Source: an uncultured Eubacteriales bacterium
GTDB lineage: Bacteria > Bacillota > Clostridia > Oscillospirales > Oscillospiraceae
Length of the DNA: 64,000 bases
Assembly: GCA_900548625.1 (NCBI GenBank)
Contig: URLO01000003.1
Span: forward strand, 1 to 64,000
Reading direction: 5' to 3'
Position numbers and translations under genes: made by a program. This document shows positions 16,535-24,562 of the stretch, piece after piece. Position 1 is the stretch's first letter. The number at the start of each line of letters is the position of its first letter. Under the pieces are notes generated by a model, which searched no databases, was not told where the DNA came from, and worked only from the letters and a program-made list of their open reading frames with translations.

Positions 16535-16964
16535 AATATCACCTCGGAAAAGCGTATGTCCGCGCGGCCTTGCCTATGCCAATCATAGCACACGCAGCAC
16601 GGTTTGAAAAGAAAAATCCGATGCCTCCGCGTCTCCGGCACGCTGCAAAACGCACGTTCGGTTCACCGTAATGATAACGTGACAGAATTTTTGCAAAAGT
16701 TATTCACATTGTCAACAGATTTGTCCACAGCCGAAAACTCTTTGCAGCTTCATAGCCGAATCGTTTTTCTGTCATTTAACGGAAAGCTTGCAAAACAGCT
16801 TCTTTCTTTGGTAAATGTATGAAAAAGATTTACATAATCACATTATGCAGGCACCCTGCCATCCTTTTGTAACCACATAAAACGCGCCGCCCCATCGGGC
16901 GGCGCGTGCGCTTATCAAAATACAGTGTTGATTCGAGCGGCGATGCTCCAAACGGTCTTTGCGC
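16535..16964. other. Noncoding gap with DnaA-box-like cluster
   Basis: This 430-bp AT-richer stretch separates cwlD from tsaD. I see no credible gene: the one short plus-strand frame inside it has no ribosome-binding site. It holds three DnaA-box-like 9-mers in one orientation within 30 bases: TTATTCACA (16700-16708, perfect), TTGTCAACA (16709-16717) and TTGTCCACA (16721-16729, one mismatch). The tsaD terminator lies at its right end. The flanking genes are not those of oriC, so this is noted only as a possible DnaA-binding site. Confidence 0.4.
16876..16907 (-). terminator. Terminator of the polA-rimI-tsaD operon
   Basis: A perfect 11-bp GC-rich stem (ACGCGCCGCCC, loop, GGGCGGCGCGT) followed by TTTTAT on the minus strand lies about 58 bases after the tsaD stop. 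Confidence 0.85.
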
Positions 16965-17975
16965 TCAGCCAAGCTCAATGGAGCGCGTTGCGTAGGCGTT
17001 GAGGCTCTGGTCGCCGCGTGTTCCGGCGAGGTATTCATAGTAACCCTGACTACCGATCATCGCGCCGTTGTCGCCGCAGAGGCTCAGCGGCGGGCGGTAG
17101 AGCGCGGCTCCCTCGCGGCGGCAGGCGTCCTCAAAATCGCGGCGGATGCGGGAATTGGCAGCAACGCCGCCCGCAATGGCGAGCTTCCCATAGCCCGTCT
17201 GACGGAGCGCCTGCATCGTGCGCGGCACGAGCGCATCGCTCACTGCCTTTGAGAATGACGCGCAGAGCGACGGAATGTCGAGCGCCTCTCCCTTCTGTTC
17301 GGCGTTGTGGATGAGGTTCAGCGCCGCCGTTTTGAGACCCGAAAACGACATATCCAGCTCGCTTCCCGCCACATGGCTGTGCGGCATCGGGTATTTTTCG
17401 TCATCCCCCGTCTGCGCGGCCCTGTCCAGCGCCGAACCGCCGGGGTACGGCATCCCGAGCACCCGTGCGACCTTGTCAAAGCACTCGCCTGCCGCGTCAT
17501 CGCGCGTTGTGCCGAGGATCTTCATGCGTGTGTAGTCCTGTACATCGACGATCAGGCTGTGTCCGCCCGAGACGACGAGGCACACGAATGGCGGCTCCAG
17601 CTCCGGATAGGCCAGATAGTTCGCCGCGATGTGACCGCGGATGTGGTGGACCGGCACCAGCGGCACGCCGAGCGCGAGCGCGGCTGCCTTTGCAAAATTC
17701 ACCCCGACCAGCACCGCGCCGATCAGCCCCGGCGCATAGGTGACGGCAACGGCGTCAATGTCGCTGCGCGTCAGCTGCGCCGTTTCCAGCGCCTGATCGG
17801 CAAGGCCATAGATCGCCTCAATATGCTTTCGCGAGGCAATTTCCGGCACCACGCCGCCGTAGAGCTTGTGGATCTCGACCTGCGAGGCGATGCAGTCGGT
17901 CAGGATCTCCCGCCCGTCGCGGACAATGGCAACGGCAGTCTCGTCGCAGGAGGATTCAACAGATAAAATATTCAT
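16965..17975 (-). CDS. tsaD: tRNA N6-adenosine threonylcarbamoyltransferase TsaD
   Basis: TsaD transfers threonylcarbamoyl to A37 of ANN-decoding tRNAs, with TsaB and TsaE as partners. The 336-residue protein has the N-terminal ESSCDETAVAIV motif, the metal-binding HHIRGHIAANYL (HxxxH), the phosphate loop VVSGGHSLIV, and VAGGVAANSRIR near the C terminus. Full length. It overlaps rimI by an ATGA junction and is the third gene after polA and rimI. TsaB and TsaE are not in this window. Confidence 0.97.
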   Translation of the reverse strand: MNILSVESSCDETAVAIVRDGREILTDCIASQVEIHKLYGGVVPEIASRKHIEAIYGLADQALETAQLTRSDIDAVAVTYAPGLIGAVLVGVNFAKAAALALGVPLVPVHHIRGHIAANYLAYPELEPPFVCLVVSGGHSLIVDVQDYTRMKILGTTRDDAAGECFDKVARVLGMPYPGGSALDRAAQTGDDEKYPMPHSHVAGSELDMSFSGLKTAALNLIHNAEQKGEALDIPSLCASFSKAVSDALVPRTMQALRQTGYGKLAIAGGVAANSRIRRDFEDACRREGAALYRPPLSLCGDNGAMIGSQGYYEYLAGTRGDQSLNAYATRSIELG

Positions 17976-18421
17976 GCGTTCCAGTCCTTTCTGAGGATGC
18001 AGGCATCCTCTTTCGGATGAAAATAGTAATTTTTGCGCAATCCGACCGCCGCGAAGCCGAGCTTCTCGTAAAGCGTCCTCGCGGGGAGATTTGACACGCG
18101 CACCTCAAGCGTCAGGCTCGTCACGCCGCGTGCGTCCAGCGCGCGGATGAGCGCCTGAACCAGCGCCTCTGCAATGCCCTGCCGCCGCGCGGCCGGTGCA
18201 ACGGCAATGTTCATCATGTCCGCCTCCGGCGGAACGCGCTGGCTTCCGATGTATCCGAGCAGCGTCCCGTCCGAAGCCTCCGCCGCGAGCCAGAGGCTCA
18301 GCGGGTTTTGAAGCTCCGGCGCAATGGCGCTCTCGCTCCACGGGTCAGAGAAGCACTGCGTTTCCAGCGCTGCAATGGCGGGGACATGGTGCGCCGCCAT
18401 GGGTACGATCCTGTATTCCAT
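17972..18421 (-). CDS. rimI: Ribosomal protein S18-alanine N-acetyltransferase RimI
   Basis: A 149-residue GNAT acetyltransferase. RimI acetylates the N terminus of ribosomal protein S18. The acetyl-CoA binding pattern is visible in MNIAVAPAARRQGIAEAL, and the C-terminal LYEKLGFAAVGLRKNYY is the RimI signature. The ATG at 18421 overlaps the polA stop (TGATG); a GTG one codon earlier is an alternative start. Pairing of rimI with tsaD is widespread in bacteria, which supports the call. Confidence 0.92.
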   Translation of the reverse strand: MEYRIVPMAAHHVPAIAALETQCFSDPWSESAIAPELQNPLSLWLAAEASDGTLLGYIGSQRVPPEADMMNIAVAPAARRQGIAEALVQALIRALDARGVTSLTLEVRVSNLPARTLYEKLGFAAVGLRKNYYFHPKEDACILRKDWNA

Positions 18422-21045
18422 CACTTTGCCTCATACCAGCTCGCGCCGCACTTGGCCTCTGCCAGAAGCGGGACGCGGAGCGTCATCACATGCTCCATTT
18501 CGTACTTGACGATCTCCATGACCGCCTCGCGTTCCTCCAGCGGGCATTCGACGATCAGCTCGTCATGTACCTGCAGGATGAGCCTTGCGCGGAGCTTCTT
18601 TTTGCGCAGGGCCGCGTCCACACGCAGCATGGCGATCTTGATGATGTCGGCGGCGGTGCCCTGAATGGGCGTGTTGAGCGCAACGCGCTCACCAAACGAG
18701 CGGAGGTTAAAATTCGAGCTTTTCAGCTCCGGCAGCTCGCGCCGCCGTCCGAGCAGCGTGGTAACAAAGCCGTCGTGCTTGGCCTGCTCAACGATGTGCT
18801 TCATGTATTCGCGCACGCCTGCGTAGTTTCTCAGGTAGTTATCGATATACTGCTTCGCCTCCGCAACGGAAACGCCGATGTCCTCCGACAGCGAAAATGC
18901 CGAGATGCCGTAGACGATGCCGAAATTGACGGCCTTTGCGTGGCGGCGCATCAGCGGCGTCACATCTTCCGGCGCGACGGAAAAGACCTGCGCGGCGGTC
19001 GCCGTGTGGATGTCCAGACCTGAGGTGAACGCCTCCTGCATCCGCTTGTCGTCGGCGATGTGCGCCAGCACGCGCAGCTCGATCTGACTGTAATCGGCGT
19101 CAACAAAGATCCAGCCCTCGCGCGGGACGAACATCTTGCGGATCTCGCTTCCAAGCTCGGTGCGGACGGGGATGTTCTGAAGGTTCGGATCGGTCGAGGA
19201 CAGCCGTCCCGTGGCCGTGACCATGTTCTGGAACGTGGTGTGGATGCGTCCGTCCTCTGCGATCTGCTTGAGAAGGCCGTCTGCATAAGTCGATTTGAGC
19301 TTTGTCAGCATCCGGTAGTCAAGCACGCACGAAACGATGGGGTGCCTGGACCGCAGCTTTTCGAGGACCTCTGCATTGGTGGAGTAGCCGCTTTTTGTCT
19401 TTTTGACGGGCGGCAGGCCGAGCCGGTCAAACAGGATCTCCCCGAGCTTTTTCGTGGAATTGATGTTGAATTCCTCGCCAGCATAGCGGTAAACCGCCGC
19501 CTGTGTATCCTCGATCCGCTCGGAGAGCATCTGTCCGAACGACATGAGTGCAAACTGGTCGGCCGCCACGCCCTCGTGCTCCATGCGCGCAAGCACCGCG
19601 CAAAGCGGCAGCTCCACGTCGTAATAGAGCGTCTCAAGCCCCATTTCCCGGAGCTTTTCCTGCATCGGCTCTGCAAGCGCGGAGACGGACGCCGTGCGGC
19701 TGAACAGGTCTGCAAGCCGCGCTGCGTTCTCCCCTGCCACTCCTGCATCGAGCTTCGCCGGTTCAAAATTCAGATACGCGACCGTCAGCTTCTCAAGCTC
19801 ATAGCTTCCCTGCGTCGGGTCGATGAGATACGCGGCCAGCGCCGTGTCAAAGCAAAAATCCTCCGCCGGAAGCCCCGCGTCGTAAAGCTGCCGCATCAGT
19901 CCCTTGACATCGTGCGCCGCCTTGCGGATGCCGCTTCCAAAGAGCTGCCGCAAGACTGCGTCAAATTCTGCGCCAAGCGCTTCGCGGCTGAAATAGACCA
20001 TGTGCCCGGCATCCGGCATCTCCGCCGCGACGCCCGAAAGCCCGTCCTCGGCCGTCACGGACACATACGGCTGCGCCGCAAGCTCCTGAAGCACTTTCTT
20101 GGCACGTTCCGCCGTCTCCGGGGTCTCGGAGGTACATTCTCCCTGAATGAAATCCGTCTTTTCCTCCGCGCGGTTCCGCTCCGGCCGCAGCTGATAGCGG
20201 TCGATGAGCTTCAAGAATTCCAGCTTGATAAACAGGTCATAGAGCGTCCCGCCGTCCGGCTCGCGTACCATGCAGTCCTCCGGGCGGAACAAAATCGGCG
20301 CATTGCATCGGATGGTCGCAAGGTCATACGAGAGATATGCCTTTTCGCGGTCTGCCTCCAGCTTCTTCCGCAGATTCTCACGAATCTCCGGCAGATGCTC
20401 GTAAATGCCGTCGAGCGTCCCGTATTGCAGCAGCAGACCGGTCGCCGTCTTCGGCCCCACTCCCGCAACGCCGGGGATGTTGTCGGAGCTGTCACCCATC
20501 AGGCTCTTGAGATCGATCAGGCGCTTCGGCGCAAAGCCGTATTCGGCGGTGAACGCCGCCTCATCGTAAAGCGTGGCGGTCGTCTGGCCGCCCTTGGTCG
20601 TGATGAGCTTCACATGTACGTGTTCATCAACGAGCTGTAGGCTGTCGCGGTCGCCGGTGACGATCACGCACTCCCAGCCGTCTTCCCCGCACAGCCGCCC
20701 GACGGTGCCGAGCACGTCGTCGGCCTCCCAGCCCTCACACTCAAAGATGGGAATGTGCATCGCGCGCAGAACATCCTTCATATACGGAAGCTGCATGGCA
20801 AGCTCGTCCGGCATCGGGTGGCGCGTGGCCTTATAGCCCTCGTATTGCAGATGGCGGAATGTGGGCGCCTTGAGATCGAACGCCACGCACAGCGCGTCCG
20901 GCGTTTCCTCCTTGCGCAGACGTTCGAGAATATTTAAAAAGCCGAAAATGGCGTTGGTACACAGCCCTTCCTTCGTGGTCAGGATCCGCACCCCGTAGAA
21001 CGCACGGTTCAGAATGCTGTTACCGTCGAGGATCATCAGTTTCAT
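18421..21045 (-). CDS. polA: DNA polymerase I
   Basis: This 874-residue repair polymerase fills gaps and removes RNA primers. It has an N-terminal 5'-3' exonuclease domain (about 1-290; MKLMILDGNSILNRAFYG, GWEADDVLGTV), a central 3'-5' exonuclease-like domain (about 310-470) and the polymerase domain with motif A (VDADYSQIELRVLAHI), motif B (RRHAKAVNFGIVYG) and motif C (QVHDELIVECP). The central domain lacks the DxE proofreading residues: the expected strand reads SVTAEDGL, so proofreading is probably lost, as in some Bacillus enzymes. The ATG at 21045 follows an AAGGGGG site; an upstream extension is not homologous. Promoter at 21073-21101. Confidence 0.96.
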   Translation of the reverse strand: MKLMILDGNSILNRAFYGVRILTTKEGLCTNAIFGFLNILERLRKEETPDALCVAFDLKAPTFRHLQYEGYKATRHPMPDELAMQLPYMKDVLRAMHIPIFECEGWEADDVLGTVGRLCGEDGWECVIVTGDRDSLQLVDEHVHVKLITTKGGQTTATLYDEAAFTAEYGFAPKRLIDLKSLMGDSSDNIPGVAGVGPKTATGLLLQYGTLDGIYEHLPEIRENLRKKLEADREKAYLSYDLATIRCNAPILFRPEDCMVREPDGGTLYDLFIKLEFLKLIDRYQLRPERNRAEEKTDFIQGECTSETPETAERAKKVLQELAAQPYVSVTAEDGLSGVAAEMPDAGHMVYFSREALGAEFDAVLRQLFGSGIRKAAHDVKGLMRQLYDAGLPAEDFCFDTALAAYLIDPTQGSYELEKLTVAYLNFEPAKLDAGVAGENAARLADLFSRTASVSALAEPMQEKLREMGLETLYYDVELPLCAVLARMEHEGVAADQFALMSFGQMLSERIEDTQAAVYRYAGEEFNINSTKKLGEILFDRLGLPPVKKTKSGYSTNAEVLEKLRSRHPIVSCVLDYRMLTKLKSTYADGLLKQIAEDGRIHTTFQNMVTATGRLSSTDPNLQNIPVRTELGSEIRKMFVPREGWIFVDADYSQIELRVLAHIADDKRMQEAFTSGLDIHTATAAQVFSVAPEDVTPLMRRHAKAVNFGIVYGISAFSLSEDIGVSVAEAKQYIDNYLRNYAGVREYMKHIVEQAKHDGFVTTLLGRRRELPELKSSNFNLRSFGERVALNTPIQGTAADIIKIAMLRVDAALRKKKLRARLILQVHDELIVECPLEEREAVMEIVKYEMEHVMTLRVPLLAEAKCGASWYEAK

Positions 21046-21072
21046 AATAGCGCCCCCTTGTAAGCTGAGGCT

Positions 21073-21101
21073 ATGATACCATAAAAATCCCGCGCTTTCA
21101 A
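21073..21101 (-). promoter_or_regulatory. Putative sigma-A promoter for polA
   Basis: TTGAAA and TATCAT are separated by 17 bases on the minus strand, with the -10 box about 28 bases before the polA start. Confidence 0.65.
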
Positions 21102-21145
21102 TCGCAAAGCGATCGTCATAAAACCACATGCTGCGCGTTAAAGGA

Positions 21146-21174
21146 TTGACTCATCTTCCAAATTCTGATATAGT
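21146..21174 (+). promoter_or_regulatory. Putative sigma-A promoter for the zinc-ribbon membrane protein
   Basis: TTGACT and TATAGT boxes on the plus strand are separated by 17 bases, 52 bases before the ATG at 21227. Its -35 box lies about 45 bases from that of the divergent polA promoter. Confidence 0.7.
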
Positions 21175-21226
21175 TCATACAGGGAGTGTTCGCTTCCATA
21201 TCATATGGGGTTAAGGAGAGAGAAAG

Positions 21227-22147
21227 ATGGAACTCAACCAATGGTCCTTGAAGCGGTGGCTTCTCACAGGAATGCAGCTCGTGATCATTCTGCTGATCGT
21301 GTTCGGGAAGTGGCTCGGCTACGACATCTATATCAGTGCCGGCAGCGCAACGCTTCTGAAGGTCGGCAGCCTGATGAAGCGCATCGCCACGAACATCTGC
21401 TCCAATGGCGGCGGCGGCTTAATGTTCATCGCGGTACTCATCTATCTGCTGCTGGTGATCGGCGCCAGCATGACGTGGCGGACGGTCTCAAATCTGTTCC
21501 GTTCAAAGACTGTCAGCATTGCCGGTTATCTGTTCGGCGTCATTTTGTTTGCCTGTATGTTCCTGCTGATTACGATCGCGAACGCCGCCCTTTCCTCCGA
21601 GACGGACGGCTGGATCGACAATGTTTTCAAGCTCCACAGTGCAGCCTACTGGACGCTTGCGCTGAGCATTGCCGGATGGGTCATCTGTATAAAAATGCCC
21701 GCCACAGTGGGAACGGGTGCGGCGGCGCACCCTGTCTCTGCACCGTCTGCGCACGCCGGTTCTGCTCGTGCGCCGATAAAGCACTGCGTCCAGTGCGGCC
21801 GCATGGAAAGGGCTGCGGGCAGCAGCTTCTGCTCCGCCTGCGGCGGCGAGCTTGTCGAGGAGCTGCACTGCCCGAAATGTCAGCGCCGGATGGACTGGAG
21901 CATGCGCTACTGCCCGACATGCGGCATTGACGTCTACGAGTACAAAAAGAAACCGGAGGCTTCTGCCGCGCCGGCCATGCCCGTATGCAGTTTCTGCGGG
22001 ACTCCCGCAAAGAAAGCCTCCGCGACGTTCTGTTACAAGTGCGGCAAGCCGCTTTCCGCCGCGCCGGAGCGCAAATGCCCCGCCTGCGGTGAGAAGCTGG
22101 AAGACAGCGATGCCTTCTGCCCTGCCTGCGGCGCAGTCCCCAACTAA
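21227..22147 (+). CDS. Membrane protein with four cytosolic zinc ribbons
   Basis: A 306-residue protein of unknown function. The first half has four predicted transmembrane helices (about 11-30, 63-82, 96-118 and 138-156). The second half holds four tandem zinc ribbons, each with two CxxC knuckles: CVQCG/CSACG, CPKCQ/CPTCG, CSFCG/CYKCG and CPACG/CPACG. The ribbons probably bind structural zinc and mediate protein contacts. It is a single-gene unit on the plus strand with a strong ribosome-binding site (AAGGAG), its own promoter and a bidirectional terminator. No partner is suggested by the context. Confidence 0.8.
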   Translation: MELNQWSLKRWLLTGMQLVIILLIVFGKWLGYDIYISAGSATLLKVGSLMKRIATNICSNGGGGLMFIAVLIYLLLVIGASMTWRTVSNLFRSKTVSIAGYLFGVILFACMFLLITIANAALSSETDGWIDNVFKLHSAAYWTLALSIAGWVICIKMPATVGTGAAAHPVSAPSAHAGSARAPIKHCVQCGRMERAAGSSFCSACGGELVEELHCPKCQRRMDWSMRYCPTCGIDVYEYKKKPEASAAPAMPVCSFCGTPAKKASATFCYKCGKPLSAAPERKCPACGEKLEDSDAFCPACGAVPN

Positions 22148-22159
22148 GATGCAAAGCGA

Positions 22160-22191
22160 AAAACAGGAGATGCAGATGCATCTCCTGTTTT
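22160..22191. terminator. Bidirectional terminator
   Basis: A 15-bp perfect stem (AAAACAGGAGATGCA and its complement) with a 2-base loop ends in TTTT on both strands, between the convergent zinc-ribbon gene and cysS. Confidence 0.85.
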
Positions 22192-22200
22192 AATTCTAGT

Positions 22201-23652
22201 TTACAGCCGTCTCCACTTGGCTCCGCCGGGGATGTCCGTGACCTCGACGCCCTGCTCCTTCAGCGCGTCGCGGATGCGGTCGGCCTCGGCAAAATCCTTC
22301 GCCTTCTTGGCCTCATAGCGCGCCTGAATGAGCGCCGTCACAGCCTCGTCCTGCTCGCCGGTCTCGGAGAGAATGTTGTACGTTCCGGCTTTCGCCTTCT
22401 CGCTCTCCAGGAGCTTTCGCTGCTCGGCGGCTTTTTTGAGAAGGTCCAGACTCAGGACCTTGTCGAAATCGTCCAGCACAAAGAGCTTGGTCGCGTCGTT
22501 TGTCTGGTATTTCAGCACGTCATACAGTGCCGTCACCGCAAGGGAGGTGTTGAGATCGTTGCCGAGCGCCTTGTTGAACCGCTCGCGCAGCGCCGCAACG
22601 GCAGCCTCGTCGATCGGCTCGTCGGAGGGCTTGAGCGCAGCGATCTTGGCGATCAGCTTTTTGTACGTTCCCGCTGCATTGTCGAGGTTCTCCCACGAGA
22701 AAACAAGACTCTTGCGGTAGTGGCTCTGCAAGCAGAACAGTCTGTAGCACAGCGGATCGTAGCCCTTTTCCTCCAGCAGCGAGACCGTCAGGAATTCGCC
22801 CTTCGACTTGGACATTTTGCCGGACGTGGTGTTGAGGTGCAGCACATGCATCCAGTAGTTGCACCAGTGGTGACCCAGATAGCTCTCCGACTGCGCAATC
22901 TCGTTTGTATGGTGCGGGAAGGCGTTGTCGATGCCGCCGCAGTGGATGTCGAGATCCTCGCCCAGATGCTTGATGGAAATACCGGAGCATTCGATGTGCC
23001 AGCCGGGATAGCCGACGCCCCACGGAGAGTCCCATTTGAGCGCCTGATCCTCGAACTTCGATTTGGTGAACCAGAGCACGAAGTCGTTCTTGTTGCGTTT
23101 GTTGGTGTCCTCCTCCACGCCCTCACGGACGCCGACTGCCAGATCGTCGGCATCGTGGTCGTTGAAGATATAATAGCGCTCCAGCTTTGAGGTGTCGAAG
23201 TAGATGTTGCCGCCCGCCTGATAGGCGTAGCCGGTGTCGAGAAGCTTGGTGATGATCGTGATATACTCCTGAATACAGTTCGTGGCCGGCTCGACAACGT
23301 CCGGACGCTTGATATTGAGCTTCCGGCAGTCATCAAAAAATGCGTCAGTATAGAACTGCGCGATCTCCATCACGGACTTGTGCTCGCGCTTGGCGCCCTT
23401 GAGCATCTTATCCTCGCCCTCGTCGGCGTCGGAGGTCAGATGGCCGACATCCGTGATGTTCATTACACGCTTGACGTTGTAGCCGGCGTAGCGCAGATAC
23501 TTCTCCAGAATGTCCTCCATGATGTAGCTGCGGAGATTGCCGATGTGCGCAAAATGATAGACCGTCGGGCCGCAGGTATACATTTTTACGATATCCGGGT
23601 GATTCGGGACAAATTCTTCCTTCTTGTGCGATGCGGAATTATAGAGATACAT
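22201..23652 (-). CDS. cysS: Cysteinyl-tRNA synthetase
   Basis: CysRS charges tRNA-Cys with cysteine in an ATP-dependent reaction. The 483-residue class I synthetase contains the HIGH-like motif HFAHIGN, the zinc ligands ([20 protein letters not shown]) and the KMSKS loop ([14 protein letters not shown]). The C-terminal DALR-type domain ends [12 protein letters not shown]. Full length for the family. Expression appears to be controlled by a T-box leader directly upstream, so the gene should be induced when uncharged tRNA-Cys accumulates. Confidence 0.97.
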   Translation of the reverse strand: MYLYNSASHKKEEFVPNHPDIVKMYTCGPTVYHFAHIGNLRSYIMEDILEKYLRYAGYNVKRVMNITDVGHLTSDADEGEDKMLKGAKREHKSVMEIAQFYTDAFFDDCRKLNIKRPDVVEPATNCIQEYITIITKLLDTGYAYQAGGNIYFDTSKLERYYIFNDHDADDLAVGVREGVEEDTNKRNKNDFVLWFTKSKFEDQALKWDSPWGVGYPGWHIECSGISIKHLGEDLDIHCGGIDNAFPHHTNEIAQSESYLGHHWCNYWMHVLHLNTTSGKMSKSKGEFLTVSLLEEKGYDPLCYRLFCLQSHYRKSLVFSWENLDNAAGTYKKLIAKIAALKPSDEPIDEAAVAALRERFNKALGNDLNTSLAVTALYDVLKYQTNDATKLFVLDDFDKVLSLDLLKKAAEQRKLLESEKAKAGTYNILSETGEQDEAVTALIQARYEAKKAKDFAEADRIRDALKEQGVEVTDIPGGAKWRRL

Positions 23653-23724
23653 GGCGTTTCCTCCTTGTGATACTTACGGTGCTTGCTGCGCGCAGAGCAT
23701 TCGGCTGCCGCGCGGTGTGGCCGG

Positions 23725-23991
23725 CAATAAAAAACCGCCTCCTGATGCAGATTGCAATCAAGAGGCGGGTAAAAACTCGCGGTTCCACTCTGATTTCTCA
23801 CTATAGCCTTGACGCGGCTTAGACGGGGTCTCCCCTCGCTCACGAACGCACGTTCCCATGCAGGCCGCCGCCTTCGCTTTCAGCCGGTGACGAAGGCTCT
23901 CTGCTGCTTTCCGCAAGGTACTCTTTTCGGTCAACGCGATATTCATTTCTCCGGAGAAACACGGGCATACGCCGCAAAACTGTCTCCGGAT
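23725..23991 (-). promoter_or_regulatory. T-box riboswitch (tRNA-Cys sensing) upstream of cysS
   Basis: The minus strand carries the T-box sequence AGAGTGGAACCGCG (23778-23791), which pairs with the NCCA end of uncharged tRNA in the antiterminator. It is followed by a terminator hairpin (23729-23769) ending in a T-run. The upstream Stem I region has the AGAGAG-type bulge (AGCAGAGAGCC) and an apical GCTGAAAG loop. A TGC triplet followed by A (23860-23862) sits where the specifier loop is expected and would match a cysteine codon, in agreement with cysS. The specifier assignment is inferred; the T-box itself is clear. This leader accounts for most of the gap between cysS and pgsA. Confidence 0.93.
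23729..23769 (-). terminator. Regulated terminator of the cysS T-box
   Basis: The stem pairs CCGCCTCTTGAT with ATCAGGAGGCGG, followed by TTTTTTATT on the minus strand. Its 5' arm lies just downstream of the T-box sequence, the arrangement expected for mutually exclusive antiterminator and terminator folds. Confidence 0.9.
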
Positions 23992-23997
23992 AGGCGT

Positions 23998-24026
23998 ATT
24001 TTAGCATTTTGCCGGGAGCCTGTCAA
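23998..24026 (-). promoter_or_regulatory. Putative sigma-A promoter for the T-box/cysS transcript
   Basis: A perfect TTGACA is followed after 17 bases by TAAAAT on the minus strand. The -35 box overlaps the pgsA stop codon. Transcription would begin near 23990, just before T-box Stem I. Confidence 0.8.
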
Positions 24027-24562
24027 CCCTTGAGCTTCAGACACTTGCCGTTTTTGACGAAATACTCGATGCCGGAGTAGACCGTCGTCACAACGATGAC
24101 CACCGTCACCACGGTGTCGAGCACCTGCGAGGTCGTAAATGCCATCATGGCGATGAGGCCGACCATCGTGCAGGCCGTCTTGATCTTTCCGCTCCATGCG
24201 GCGGCGATGACCGTTCCGTTGTTGGCAGCGACCATACGCAGACCGCTGATCGCAAATTCGCGCGCCACGACGAGCACAACCGCCCACGCGGGCATACGGC
24301 CCCACTCAACGAACATGATGAACGCCGAGGTCACAAGCAGCTTGTCTGCCAGCGGATCGAGGAACTTTCCGAAATCGCTGACCTGATTGCAATGCCGCGC
24401 GATGTATCCGTCAAGGAAATCGCTGACACTCGCCACCACGAACGTGGCCAGTGCCGCCCAACGGAGCCACTCCGCACCGCCGCCGATGTTCAGCAGCAGA
24501 AATACCATGAAAAACGGGATCAGCGCCACGCGCACCAGGGTGATTTTACTTGCAGTCGTCAT
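24023..24562 (-). CDS. pgsA: CDP-diacylglycerol-glycerol-3-phosphate 3-phosphatidyltransferase
   Basis: PgsA makes phosphatidylglycerol phosphate, the first committed step to acidic phospholipids, in the membrane. The 179-residue protein has several transmembrane helices and the CDP-alcohol phosphotransferase motif, read here as DFLDGYIARHCNQVSDFGKF followed by LDPLADK. Length is typical. Its start lies inside the end of rimO (17-base overlap), so the two genes are probably translationally coupled. It is the last gene of the long operon recA-recX-rimO-pgsA. Confidence 0.94.
   Translation of the reverse strand: MTTASKITLVRVALIPFFMVFLLLNIGGGAEWLRWAALATFVVASVSDFLDGYIARHCNQVSDFGKFLDPLADKLLVTSAFIMFVEWGRMPAWAVVLVVAREFAISGLRMVAANNGTVIAAAWSGKIKTACTMVGLIAMMAFTTSQVLDTVVTVVIVVTTVYSGIEYFVKNGKCLKLKG

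Noticed and set aside
16700..16729. Chromosomal origin of replication
   Set aside because: Three DnaA-like boxes alone are not enough. No dnaA, dnaN, rpmH or gidA neighbours are present and there is no AT-rich unwinding region of the usual size.
16604..16822. A 72-codon plus-strand frame in the cwlD-tsaD gap
   Set aside because: No ribosome-binding site, no compositional sign of coding, and it overlaps the DnaA-box-like cluster.
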